Assembly: GCA_021647365.1 (NCBI GenBank)
Contig: JAKIUW010000001.1
Location: 1-64,000, forward strand
DNA from: Cocleimonas sp.
GTDB lineage: Bacteria > Pseudomonadota > Gammaproteobacteria > Thiotrichales > Thiotrichaceae
Reading direction: 5' to 3'
DNA length: 64,000 nt
A model generated the notes under the pieces. That model was given only the letters and a program-made list of their open reading frames with translations. It did not search any database and was not told the DNA's origin. This document shows, piece by piece, positions 26,319 to 34,020 of the stretch (position 1 is the stretch's first letter; the number at the start of each line of letters is the position of its first letter). Both the position numbers and the translations under genes were made by a program.

Positions 26319-26798
26319 TTAAGCATTACGCCATTTATTACTAATAAGCTTATCAATAGATATAGCACCAGGTCCGAATGCAAAGATTACCGCAAGCATT
26401 GTTCCCCAAGTAATATGTTGCCATTGACCTGCGGCTGAAAAGTCATCTGCGACAGAAACGATATAATAAGTAGCAACGGCATTAAGTATGAATAGCCCTA
26501 ATGCAGCTGGGCGCGTTAAAAACCCAAGCACTAATAGAGCAGGTAAAACCAATTCGGCATAGGTGGCAAGATAAGCACCGATAGTTGCGATACTTTCAGA
26601 GGCATAAGGCATATATTCGTATTTAAAAAGTTCAAGAGTGCTAGAGGTGACCATATAATCATCCCCTATCTTTGTTAGCCCTGATTTGAAAAATACATAG
26701 GCTACATATAATCTAAAGCCTAGTAACATTACTGGCTTTAAAAACCAATTCAGTGGTGCACAATCACCAATTAAAAAACCTGCTAAAAACTTTTTCAT
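26319..26798 (-). CDS. DoxX-family membrane protein of the bufferin cluster
   Basis: The 159-residue protein has four predicted membrane helices. DoxX hallmarks are RLYVAYVFFKSGLTKI, the TYAELVLPALLVLGFLTR segment and a final FAFGPGAISIDKL. DoxX-like proteins are frequent last genes of DUF2282/DUF692/DUF2063 operons (named BufD in some schemes); their function is uncertain. The gap of 60 bp to the DUF2063 gene leaves co-transcription likely. Confidence 0.85.
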   Translation of the reverse strand: MKKFLAGFLIGDCAPLNWFLKPVMLLGFRLYVAYVFFKSGLTKIGDDYMVTSSTLELFKYEYMPYASESIATIGAYLATYAELVLPALLVLGFLTRPAALGLFILNAVATYYIVSVADDFSAAGQWQHITWGTMLAVIFAFGPGAISIDKLISNKWRNA

Positions 26799-26858
26799 AC
26801 TTTATCTCCTAGAAATATTATTTTGTTTATTTATTGTTAAATTTTTATAAGCTACTGC

Positions 26859-27632
26859 TTATTCAGTAGTAAATGATTGTATCCAAGCGCCTTCAATGCC
26901 TTGGCTCAAATGATTGCCCAACGCTTCGCCATATTGTTCCGCCAAACGTTCTAAATTATAACCTAATGAGATAGCATGTAAAAAGTCCCAAAAATCACGG
27001 TCATTTTCATCTTTACTCATCATACTGATCTTTAATGTACCTTGATCTTTTCTAATAATTAACTTCACTGCGTGGTTTATCTCAATATCTTCAAGTTTTA
27101 CATCAGTATCAGGCTGATGCGCAAACCATAGCTCATCTATACGGAACTCAGACTCAATAAGATGCATATTTTTTGCTAGCTGAAAAACAACGTTAGATTG
27201 TTGTTCCTCATTGAGTTCTGATAAAGCTGAAAAATCAGCTACCTCAACACTCTTAGCATGCCAAACGATTTGCCTTGTCCATTCTAATCGAGCTACATCT
27301 GCAAGATAGGGAATATCCTTAACGTGTTCAAATGTGCTTAAGAATGTGGGTAGATCACCACCATACTCAGCAAAGTAGGTGGTTTTAGGTGGGTATTCAT
27401 TAATAAATAAATCACACATATTATCGAAAAATTTATCTCCGACTAAAGCTTTGCATACAGGAAACATTGTGCCAAGCGCTTGGGTAAGTATCCCATGTAC
27501 GCTACCTTTGTATATGCCAAAGCGTTGTTCAGCAGTGAGTAAGTCATCGCCAATCACGTGGCTTACAGCAGATGATTTATCGCCACCAAAAATGGCTTCA
27601 ATAAAATCACCTTGTAGGGTTTTAATGTCCAT
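26859..27632 (-). CDS. bufC: DUF2063 partner protein (BufC-like)
   Basis: The 257-residue protein has the N-terminal DUF2063 domain (TLQGDFIEAIFGGD, LTAEQRFGIYKGSVHGILTQAL, FINEYPPKTTYFAEYG). The domain binds the precursor peptide and the DUF692 enzyme in bufferin-type pathways. I choose the ATG at 27632, which overlaps the end of bufB by 11 bp; the longer frame starts inside bufB. Such overlap implies stoichiometric production of enzyme and partner. Confidence 0.88.
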   Translation of the reverse strand: MDIKTLQGDFIEAIFGGDKSSAVSHVIGDDLLTAEQRFGIYKGSVHGILTQALGTMFPVCKALVGDKFFDNMCDLFINEYPPKTTYFAEYGGDLPTFLSTFEHVKDIPYLADVARLEWTRQIVWHAKSVEVADFSALSELNEEQQSNVVFQLAKNMHLIESEFRIDELWFAHQPDTDVKLEDIEINHAVKLIIRKDQGTLKISMMSKDENDRDFWDFLHAISLGYNLERLAEQYGEALGNHLSQGIEGAWIQSFTTE

Positions 27633-28503
27633 TGGGACTCTCTTTAGACAAAACAGCCTGTTGGTATTTACGGGCGGTTGCAGACTCTTCAAGTACACGT
27701 TCAAGCGGTGGAATATCATTATCCCACTCAATCAGCACAGGCACATCGCCTACATGCTTGACGGCTTTCTTAAATAAATCCCACACAGGTTCAGTAACAG
27801 GGCGGCTATGGGTGTCTAACAAGTGTGTGCCTTTATCTTCATAACCTGCAAGGTGTATTTCTGCAACACGTTCGGCAGGCATGGCAAATAGATACTCATC
27901 GGCATCAAATTTATGATTTTGGGCGCTGACGTAAATATTGTTTACATCCAGCAGTAATTTACAATCGCTATGGCTAGTGACTTCGTTGATAAAATCCCAC
28001 TCAGTCATATCGGTTGCTTTAAATTGGAGATAGCTAGAAACATTCTCGATAACAATCTGCTCGCCTAAAAAGTCCTGCACTTGTAGAATTCTATCAACAA
28101 TATGTTTGGCGACATCAGTCGTATAGGGTAGGGGGATGAGATCATGGGTGACTACGCCGTGCGCAGATGTCCAGCAAAGGTGATCAGAAATCCAAGCAGG
28201 TTGGACTTCATCTTTTAATTTTTTTAAACGCTTTAAGTAATCCATATTCAGCGGCTCTGTTGAACCTATGGACATGCCAACACCATGGAAAGTAATGGGG
28301 TAGTCGTTTCTTATGTGGTACAAATAATTACGTTGGAGTGTGTCTTCAAGAAGGTAGTTATCACTAAGAGCCTCAAACCAGGGAACATCAGGTTTTTGTT
28401 CTTCAATTACGTCAAAATGATCAATACGTAATCCTATGCCGCAACCTTGAATCTTGTTTTTATTGTAAGGATTTTTAGTAGAAATGGTGTTTTGGCTCTT
28501 CAT
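27622..28503 (-). CDS. bufB: DUF692/MNIO-family enzyme (BufB-like)
   Basis: The 293-residue TIM-barrel protein belongs to the multinuclear non-heme iron oxidases (DUF692). Likely metal ligands are visible in ITFHGVGMSIGS, WISDHLCW, IVIENVSSYL, LLLDVNNIYVSA, EIHLAGYED and LIEWDNDIPP. In bufferin pathways this enzyme oxidises cysteines of a DUF2282 precursor, giving copper-binding thiooxazoles. It lies directly downstream of such a precursor gene and overlaps its DUF2063 partner. The chemistry here is inferred from family and context. Confidence 0.9.
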   Translation of the reverse strand: MKSQNTISTKNPYNKNKIQGCGIGLRIDHFDVIEEQKPDVPWFEALSDNYLLEDTLQRNYLYHIRNDYPITFHGVGMSIGSTEPLNMDYLKRLKKLKDEVQPAWISDHLCWTSAHGVVTHDLIPLPYTTDVAKHIVDRILQVQDFLGEQIVIENVSSYLQFKATDMTEWDFINEVTSHSDCKLLLDVNNIYVSAQNHKFDADEYLFAMPAERVAEIHLAGYEDKGTHLLDTHSRPVTEPVWDLFKKAVKHVGDVPVLIEWDNDIPPLERVLEESATARKYQQAVLSKESPNGH

Positions 28504-28568
28504 TGTGTATTTATAAACGAATGTTTAATAATCTGCAAATATGATATTTAAATTATTTTTGCTGTTGT

Positions 28569-28605
28569 AAAAAAAAGTAACCCCCAATTAAAAATTGAGG
28601 GTTAC
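28569..28605 (-). terminator. intrinsic terminator between bufferin precursor and enzyme genes
   Basis: On the minus strand the hairpin GTAACCCTCAATT-TTTA-AATTGGGGGTTAC (one mismatch) is followed by a run of eight T. It lies 28 bp after the precursor stop codon and 66 bp before the enzyme start. Partial read-through would give high precursor and low enzyme levels. Confidence 0.8.
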
Positions 28606-28632
28606 ATGCGAATAAATTCCAATAATAGGGAA

Positions 28633-28911
28633 TTACTTCATTTTAGCTTTGCCAACTTTGATCTTGCCGCCCGCTAGTTTAGTACAAGTACCTTCTTTCA
28701 CGTATACCCATTCTTCTGCTTGCCCATCAGTTTTAGACATACCAGCACATGCGTGTTCGCTAGTACCACAGTCGTTTTTACCTGCTGCTGCAACACCCAT
28801 GCATTTTTCCATACCTGGCTTTCCTGCCATTGCAGATGAAGTCACCGCTAGAAGACCTGTTGCCATAATACCCGTAAGTGCTGTTTTGATTAGGTTTGTG
28901 TTATTGCTCAT
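28633..28911 (-). CDS. bufA: DUF2282 bufferin-type RiPP precursor
   Basis: The 92-residue protein has a signal peptide (about residues 1-29, ending SSAMA) and a short mature part with four cysteines at 37, 48, 55 and 76 in the DUF2282 pattern: EKCMG, NDCG, HACAG and GTCTKL. DUF2282 proteins are substrates of DUF692 enzymes; modified forms bind copper in the periplasm. The ATG follows GGAGCTTCAA. A palindrome 76-91 bp upstream may be an operator. It is the four-Cys, presumably modifiable, member of a pair of precursors here. Confidence 0.92.
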   Translation of the reverse strand: MSNNTNLIKTALTGIMATGLLAVTSSAMAGKPGMEKCMGVAAAGKNDCGTSEHACAGMSKTDGQAEEWVYVKEGTCTKLAGGKIKVGKAKMK

Positions 28912-28986
28912 TTGAAGCTCCGTTCTCGTTAGTAAAAAAAATATTAGTAAAATTTAAAAGTTGGGATTTTTAAGATTACCCAAGTG

Positions 28987-29002
28987 TATGACCACGGTCA
29001 TA
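28987..29002. promoter_or_regulatory. palindromic candidate operator upstream of bufA
   Basis: TATGACC-AC-GGTCATA is a perfect inverted repeat with 7-bp arms, 76-91 bp before the bufA start codon, where a promoter should be. The regulator is not known; a metal- or stress-responsive factor would suit the operon. Confidence 0.55.
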
Positions 29003-29149
29003 ACTAAAAATTCCAAATCATATTTATAATCTGACTTGTGTGAGATTATACGGATTGTAATTATCTTTTGGATGCAAAAAACACTATTTATTTGGATTAC
29101 TGTTTTTCAACATGAGGAGGGATGCTATATAAAGTGGGATCAGCGGTTG

Positions 29150-29186
29150 AATAAGTGAGTTATCTTTAAGAGAGAACTCGCTTATT
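29150..29186. terminator. hairpin after the two-Cys DUF2282 gene
   Basis: AATAAGTGAGTT (29150-29161) and AACTCGCTTATT (29175-29186) pair at 11 of 12 positions with a 13-nt loop. It follows the stop codon of the two-Cys gene on the minus strand. There is no strong T-run in that direction, so its efficiency as a terminator is uncertain. Confidence 0.45.
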
Positions 29187-29201
29187 AGAGATTTTTAATG
29201 A

Positions 29202-29471
29202 TTACTTCTTTTCAATATAGACGCGTCCGCCAACAAATTTTGCACACGAACTAATAGGGACAAAAATCCATTCTTCAATTTTACCATCGATGGATGCTTT
29301 TCCATCACCCATGCCAGCTTTAACAATACCCATACATTTTTCCATTGTATCTTTTGATACATCTTTTATTGCATCTTCTTTGGCAAATGATGTAGATGTG
29401 ATTGCTACCATGCCAAGCGCTAATATTGAAACTATGAGGGCTTTATTATTATTTTTATTCATGTGTTGCAT
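29202..29471 (-). CDS. DUF2282-like protein lacking the inner cysteine pair
   Basis: Starting at the ATG at 29471 (after GGAGCATAACA), the product has 89 residues with a signal peptide ending TSTSFA. It aligns with the neighbouring bufA over EKCMG, then EEWIFVPISSCAKFVGG matched to EEWVYVKEGTCTKLAGG. Only Cys46 and Cys76 remain, equivalent to the first and fourth cysteines of bufA. The segment carrying NDC and HAC is replaced by a short GMGDGKAS stretch. It is therefore probably not a substrate for the DUF692 enzyme but keeps the outer disulfide. Longer upstream frames run into repeat sequence and are not credible. Confidence 0.82.
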   Translation of the reverse strand: MQHMNKNNNKALIVSILALGMVAITSTSFAKEDAIKDVSKDTMEKCMGIVKAGMGDGKASIDGKIEEWIFVPISSCAKFVGGRVYIEKK

Positions 29472-29564
29472 TGTTATGCTCCATATTTTTATATTTAAGG
29501 TCGTCGTTGACATTAGCATTTTGAAGCTTAATAACACCTTAACCTTGATTTTGATATTTATGGA

Positions 29565-29590
29565 AGCACACCCCCCCACTTTTAAATGAT
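29565..29590 (+). repeat. palindromic repeat half element, subtype A
   Basis: AAGCACAC-C-tract-ACTTTTAAATGAT (C to A change in CATG) lies between the divergent two-Cys DUF2282 gene and folB. The right arm is absent. Confidence 0.8.
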
Positions 29591-29756
29591 AGTTCCATTT
29601 AGTTTTTTAAACTGCACTAGAACTTTTGCAAAGCTCCATGGACACTATATTCCATATAAAAATCCAGAACGCTTTACATAAATTATTGTAAAACAATAGT
29701 CCAATCATAGCGCCTGCTGTATTCTCTGGTTTTAGTTTTAGATTAGGGTTCCCTGT

Positions 29757-30116
29757 ATGGACATCGTTTATATTCGTGATCTCAGAATAGATGCTGTAAT
29801 TGGCATATATGAGTGGGAACAACGCATACGCCAACAGATTAGCGTTAATATTGAAATGGGTTGGGATAACCGCAAAGCCGCGCAATCAGATGATATAAAA
29901 GATACCTTAAACTACAAAGCAGCAGCCAACCTTGTTAAAGAGCTGGTTGATAAAAGTGAAGTGCAACTTGTCGAAGCCTTGGCTGAAAATATCGCAGCTT
30001 TGTTGCTAGAAGAAATGAATATCCCGTGGATAAAGGTATCGCTTGGAAAACCTATGGCAGTAACAGGCTCGCAAGAAGTAGGCGTTACGATTGAACGCAC
30101 ACGAGAACAAAGTTAA
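29757..30116 (+). CDS. folB: dihydroneopterin aldolase
   Basis: The 119-residue enzyme makes 6-hydroxymethyl-dihydropterin in folate synthesis. Signatures are DIVYIRDLRIDAVIGIYEWE at the N-terminus, the DTLNYKAAANLV segment and LVEALAENIAALLLEE, followed by VSLGKPMAVTGSQEVGV. The length is normal. It is followed 10 bp later by folK, the next enzyme of the pathway. Confidence 0.95.
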   Translation: MDIVYIRDLRIDAVIGIYEWEQRIRQQISVNIEMGWDNRKAAQSDDIKDTLNYKAAANLVKELVDKSEVQLVEALAENIAALLLEEMNIPWIKVSLGKPMAVTGSQEVGVTIERTREQS

Positions 30117-30125
30117 GAATAGAAT

Positions 30126-30644
30126 ATGGCAACTGTATTCTTAGATATTGGCAGTAATATTGACCGCGAGGAAAATATCCAATCGTGTGTTGATCAGTTA
30201 CGCGTGGACTTTAAAGACATCGTTTTTTCAAAAGCTTATGAAAGTGAATCTTTTGGATTTGAGGGTGATCCCTTCATTAATTTATCCGCAAAGCTAGAAA
30301 CAGATCTCAGTTTTGAAGCATTAAATATTTATCTTAAAACCATAGAAAATAAACACTCACGAAAACGTAATAATAAAAAATTTATCGCTCGTACGCTCGA
30401 CGTTGATATTTTATTGTACGATGACTTAATCCTACAGCCCGAAAAAGATTTGCCTCGTGCTGAGATTTTAAAATTTCCTTTTGTATTATTTCCATTGGCA
30501 GAAATAGCGAGTGATGTGATTCATCCTCTCGAAAAAATAACCATCAATGAAATTGTTAACGCTACAAAATTAGATAAAAACAGTATTAAAGAAGTGAAGA
30601 GCTTTCCAAAAGAGCAAAAAAAGAGCAAAAAGAGTATCCAATGA
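30126..30644 (+). CDS. folK: 6-hydroxymethyl-dihydropterin pyrophosphokinase
   Basis: The 172-residue HPPK transfers pyrophosphate from ATP to the folB product. It shows FLDIGSNIDREENI at the start, FINLSAKLETDLSFEAL, and the metal/ATP motif ARTLDVDILLYDD. A Lys-rich tail (KEQKKSKKSIQ) is unusual but harmless. The stop overlaps ispG by four bases. Confidence 0.95.
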   Translation: MATVFLDIGSNIDREENIQSCVDQLRVDFKDIVFSKAYESESFGFEGDPFINLSAKLETDLSFEALNIYLKTIENKHSRKRNNKKFIARTLDVDILLYDDLILQPEKDLPRAEILKFPFVLFPLAEIASDVIHPLEKITINEIVNATKLDKNSIKEVKSFPKEQKKSKKSIQ

Positions 30645-31849
30645 ATAATCAAAAAACAGTCCAAGTACAAATAGATTCCGTTATTATGGGGGGTGGCGCA
30701 CCCGTGGTGGTGCAATCAATGACAAACACCGATACCGCAGATGTCGTTCGCACCGTAAAGCAAGTAGCAGAACTGGCAAAAGCAGGCTCGGAGCTTGTAC
30801 GTATTACAGTCAACACGATTGAAGCGGCAGAAGCCGTGCCAGAGATTCGCGAGCGTTTGGATAAAATGGGCTGTGATGTTCCTTTGATTGGTGACTTTCA
30901 TTTTAATGGTCACAAGCTGTTATCAGCCGTGCCAGAATGTGCCAAAGCCTTATCAAAATATCGTATAAATCCTGGCAATGTGGGCAAAGGTAAAAAGGGT
31001 GATGAAAAGTTTGCCCAAATGATTGAATTTGCGGTTAAATACAATAAAGCAGTAAGAATAGGCGTGAACTGGGGATCATTAGATCAGCAGTTACTGGCTA
31101 AAATGCTGGATGAAAATGCAACGCTTGAAACCCCACAAGAATTAGCCGAAGTACAGCATGATGCACTGATTGAATCAGCCCTGAGCAGTGCGGCTAAAGC
31201 AGAAGAATACGGTTTGGCGCATAATAAAATCGTTATTTCTTGCAAGCTTAGCGGCGTACAAGACTTAATTAAAGCCTATCAAGAGTTATCTGAAAAATGT
31301 GATTATCCACTGCATTTGGGCTTAACCGAAGCCGGTATGGGGAACAAAGGCGTAGTTGCATCAACTGCCGCATTAGCGATTTTATTAAATCAAGGAATAG
31401 GGGATACGATTCGTATTTCACTTACCCCAAAACCTAATGAAGCTCGCGAAACAGAAGTTACTGTAGGACAACAGATTTTACAATCGCTAGGCTTACGCGC
31501 ATTTACCCCACAAGTTATCGCTTGCCCGGGTTGTGGTCGTACTTCCAGTGATTATTTTCAACACCTCGCACAAGATATTCAAAGCTATTTGGGCGAGCAA
31601 ATGCCCATTTGGCGTGATCAATATGAAGGTGTTGAAGAAATGTCAGTCGCGGTAATGGGCTGCGTGGTGAATGGACCGGGTGAAAGCAAGCAAGCTAATA
31701 TTGGCATTTCTCTACCGGGTAGTGGCGAAAAACCTGTTGCACCTGTTTATGAAGATGGCGCAAAAACAGTTACGCTCAAAGGCGATAATATAGCGCATGA
31801 GTTTCAACAGATTGTGGATGCTTATGTTCAAAGCCATTACTCTTCTTAA
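30641..31849 (+). CDS. ispG: 4-hydroxy-3-methylbut-2-enyl-diphosphate synthase
   Basis: The 402-residue [4Fe-4S] enzyme of the non-mevalonate isoprenoid pathway reduces MEcPP to HMBPP. It has the N-terminal TIM-barrel (VVVQSMTNTDTADV, RINPGNVGKG) and the C-terminal cluster domain with CPGCGRTSSD and MGCVVNGPGES. Its ATG overlaps the folK stop (ATGA), so isoprenoid and folate genes share a transcript. Confidence 0.96.
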   Translation: MNNQKTVQVQIDSVIMGGGAPVVVQSMTNTDTADVVRTVKQVAELAKAGSELVRITVNTIEAAEAVPEIRERLDKMGCDVPLIGDFHFNGHKLLSAVPECAKALSKYRINPGNVGKGKKGDEKFAQMIEFAVKYNKAVRIGVNWGSLDQQLLAKMLDENATLETPQELAEVQHDALIESALSSAAKAEEYGLAHNKIVISCKLSGVQDLIKAYQELSEKCDYPLHLGLTEAGMGNKGVVASTAALAILLNQGIGDTIRISLTPKPNEARETEVTVGQQILQSLGLRAFTPQVIACPGCGRTSSDYFQHLAQDIQSYLGEQMPIWRDQYEGVEEMSVAVMGCVVNGPGESKQANIGISLPGSGEKPVAPVYEDGAKTVTLKGDNIAHEFQQIVDAYVQSHYSS

Positions 31850-31930
31850 ACAACATTCGTGTAAATAAAACGAATGTAACTCTGGTCCAATTATTCTGGT
31901 GATGGATACATGTAATATGGTTGTATTTTT

Positions 31931-32083
31931 ATGCAAATAATATCAGAGTTGTTTTTTGACTTCATAGGGAGACTAGCAATTTTCATCCCTTTCATACCCG
32001 TTTTATTAATTATTGTAATTATTAAAATGGTTGCAAAGCATGAAAAGGATAAAAAAGAATCAAAGGGCTCAGACATCGACTGA
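31931..32083 (+). CDS. possible 50-aa single-span membrane protein
   Basis: A frame of 50 codons starts with ATG at 31931. It has one strong hydrophobic segment (LAIFIPFIPVLLIIVIIKMV) and then a charged tail KHEKDKKESKGSDID, the usual plan of small inner-membrane proteins. The ribosome-binding site is weak. The surrounding 31850-32106 stretch holds nothing else recognisable. Coding status is unproven. Confidence 0.4.
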   Translation: MQIISELFFDFIGRLAIFIPFIPVLLIIVIIKMVAKHEKDKKESKGSDID

Positions 32084-32106
32084 TGTTAGAGAGATTATAT
32101 TTTATT

Positions 32107-32139
32107 TAAAAGCACACCCCCCTAGTTTTACATGATGTT
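32107..32139 (+). repeat. palindromic repeat half element, subtype B
   Basis: AAAAGCACAC-C6-TAGTTTTACATGATG lies 15 bp before the stop codon of the malic enzyme gene, between converging genes. No mirror arm is present. Confidence 0.85.
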
Positions 32140-32154
32140 TATTTCACAAGGATT

Positions 32155-33924
32155 TTATGCCGCAACAAAAGGCAAATATTCTGCTTTCCATGAATTCTCG
32201 CGAATTAGCGCATTTATATCACTTTGTTGAATATCTTTTTTAGTTGCAATGCCTTCTTCAATCATCAAATCCAATACACGTTTAGTGATGAACATACTCA
32301 CGGCTTGCAAGTCGGCTATTGGTGGGTAGATTTTCTTGTCTTGTAAATGGTTTTGAGAGTGATCCTGCAAATAATGTTCGGCCGTATAGTCAGCTAAGGC
32401 ATAGGCAGATTCGATAATCATGGAATCTGTGATTTTACTGCATTCACCTAAGACACTGGCAAACCCCAGTCCAGGAAATATAAAGGCATTATTACCTTGC
32501 CCAATGGTGTATGTTTTTCCATTGCTAACCACATCAGAAAAGGGGCTACCAGAAGCAACGATGGCATCGCCTGTTCCTGCGTTTGCACACCATTGGTAAA
32601 TATCTTCGGGAATAGCTTCTACATTTGAAGTTGGATTAGAAAGAGGGAAGATGATGGGCGTGTCATTATTCTGTGCCATAGCTTCGATAACATCTTGCGT
32701 GAATAGTCCTGAAACGCCTGTTAATCCAAGTAAAATAGTGGGCTTGGCTTGTTGGATGACTTCCATTAGCGAAGGAATCTTCCCATCAATCTCCCAGCTT
32801 TTATAGGTGTCAGAAAACTGCATAATAGGTTTTTTGTATTCATCAGGGCTGATCCCTTCAACCACCAGCCCAAATTCATCCATTATAAACATCTGCTTGC
32901 GCGCTTGTTCTCGTGTGAGTCCTTTGCGGACTAATCCATCTTGAATAACTTTTGCAACGCCGACACCACCAGCACCAGCGCCAACGACTACAATTTTTTG
33001 ATCAGCTAATGCCTCACCTTTAATTTTACAAGCACTGAGTAAACCCGCTAAAACAACTGCGCCAGTGCCTTGAATATCATCGTTAAAGCTTGGGAGTTTG
33101 TCTTTGTAGCGCTCTAGCACTGTAAAGGCAATATCCTTGGCAAAGTCTTCCCATTGAATTATGGCTTTTGGCCAACGCTTTTGTACAGCATCGACAAACT
33201 GATCTAGCACCTTAAAATATGCATCACCTGTTAAGCGTTTTTCTCTTACGCCTAGATAGCCAGGATCTGAGCGTAAATCTTCACGGTCTGTTCCAACATC
33301 AAGATCAACCGCCAAAGTGTTAAAGGGGCTTAAACCTCCACCAGCAGTATAAAGTGCGAGCTTGCCTATACTAATCGCTAAACCGCCGTGACCTTGATCG
33401 CCAATACCTAAAATGGCAGATGAATCAGTTGCCACAATCATGCGTACATCATTCCATGGGTAGTTATTAACGATGGCATCTGCTCGCTCAATATTATCCG
33501 CAGTAAAGGTTAAACCACGAGGAGAGCGATAAAGCGAACTGTATTGCTGTACCGCTTTACCCACGGTTGGTGTGTAGATAATGGGCATCATCTCTTCTAA
33601 ATATTTGGAGATAAGCGCATAGAACAAAACTTCATTTCGCTCTTGTACGGCGCGTAAAAATTGGTATTTGGCGATGTCTGAGGTTTGATCCGTAAACCCT
33701 GTATAGAGTCTTGTTACCTGATCGTCTAATGTGACAACCACAGGAGGAAGTAATCCTTCAAAGCCAAGTTCTATACGTTCTTTTTCTGTAAAAGCGGTGC
33801 CTTTATTGAGTGCGGTTAGGCGTAATATTTCAATTCCTCGGGAATATACGTCGAGGTACTTTTGTTTGTTTTTGTCGGTTTTTAGGTCGAAGAAAGGGCT
33901 AAGTGCTTTATTAGTTGTAGTCAT
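32155..33924 (-). CDS. maeA: NAD-type malic enzyme
   Basis: The 589-residue enzyme decarboxylates malate to pyruvate. It has the long-form layout: malic N-terminal domain with MMPIIYTPTVGKAVQQYS, the FNDDIQGTGAVVLAG metal site, and the nucleotide-binding domain with VVVGAGAGGVGVAK. The family with this length includes E. coli MaeA (565 aa). Cofactor preference is inferred from length and overall resemblance. It follows glcB on the same strand, both consuming or producing malate, with a palindromic repeat between. Confidence 0.92.
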   Translation of the reverse strand: MTTTNKALSPFFDLKTDKNKQKYLDVYSRGIEILRLTALNKGTAFTEKERIELGFEGLLPPVVVTLDDQVTRLYTGFTDQTSDIAKYQFLRAVQERNEVLFYALISKYLEEMMPIIYTPTVGKAVQQYSSLYRSPRGLTFTADNIERADAIVNNYPWNDVRMIVATDSSAILGIGDQGHGGLAISIGKLALYTAGGGLSPFNTLAVDLDVGTDREDLRSDPGYLGVREKRLTGDAYFKVLDQFVDAVQKRWPKAIIQWEDFAKDIAFTVLERYKDKLPSFNDDIQGTGAVVLAGLLSACKIKGEALADQKIVVVGAGAGGVGVAKVIQDGLVRKGLTREQARKQMFIMDEFGLVVEGISPDEYKKPIMQFSDTYKSWEIDGKIPSLMEVIQQAKPTILLGLTGVSGLFTQDVIEAMAQNNDTPIIFPLSNPTSNVEAIPEDIYQWCANAGTGDAIVASGSPFSDVVSNGKTYTIGQGNNAFIFPGLGFASVLGECSKITDSMIIESAYALADYTAEHYLQDHSQNHLQDKKIYPPIADLQAVSMFITKRVLDLMIEEGIATKKDIQQSDINALIRENSWKAEYLPFVAA

Positions 33925-33953
33925 GTGGATTATTCATTTTGTTATTAATATTC

Positions 33954-34020
33954 AAGCACACCCCCCCCACTTTTACATGATGTTTTAAATGCATCATGTA
34001 AAAGTGGGGGGGTGTGCTTA
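33954..34020. repeat. palindromic repeat, subtype A, full inverted pair
   Basis: The inward arms (AAGCACAC-C8-ACTTTTACATGATG and mirror with seven G) have about 12 bp between them. The right edge GCTTA supplies the TAA stop codon of the malate synthase gene on the minus strand. Confidence 0.9.

Noticed and set aside
28633..29471. Two-component toxin-antitoxin pair
   Set aside because: Both small genes have signal peptides and the DUF2282 cysteine pattern and lie beside DUF692/DUF2063 genes, so a RiPP precursor role fits better.
29472..29579. Longer start for the two-Cys DUF2282 protein
   Set aside because: The extra residues precede a clear signal peptide and come from leader and repeat DNA; GGAG lies before the ATG at 29471.
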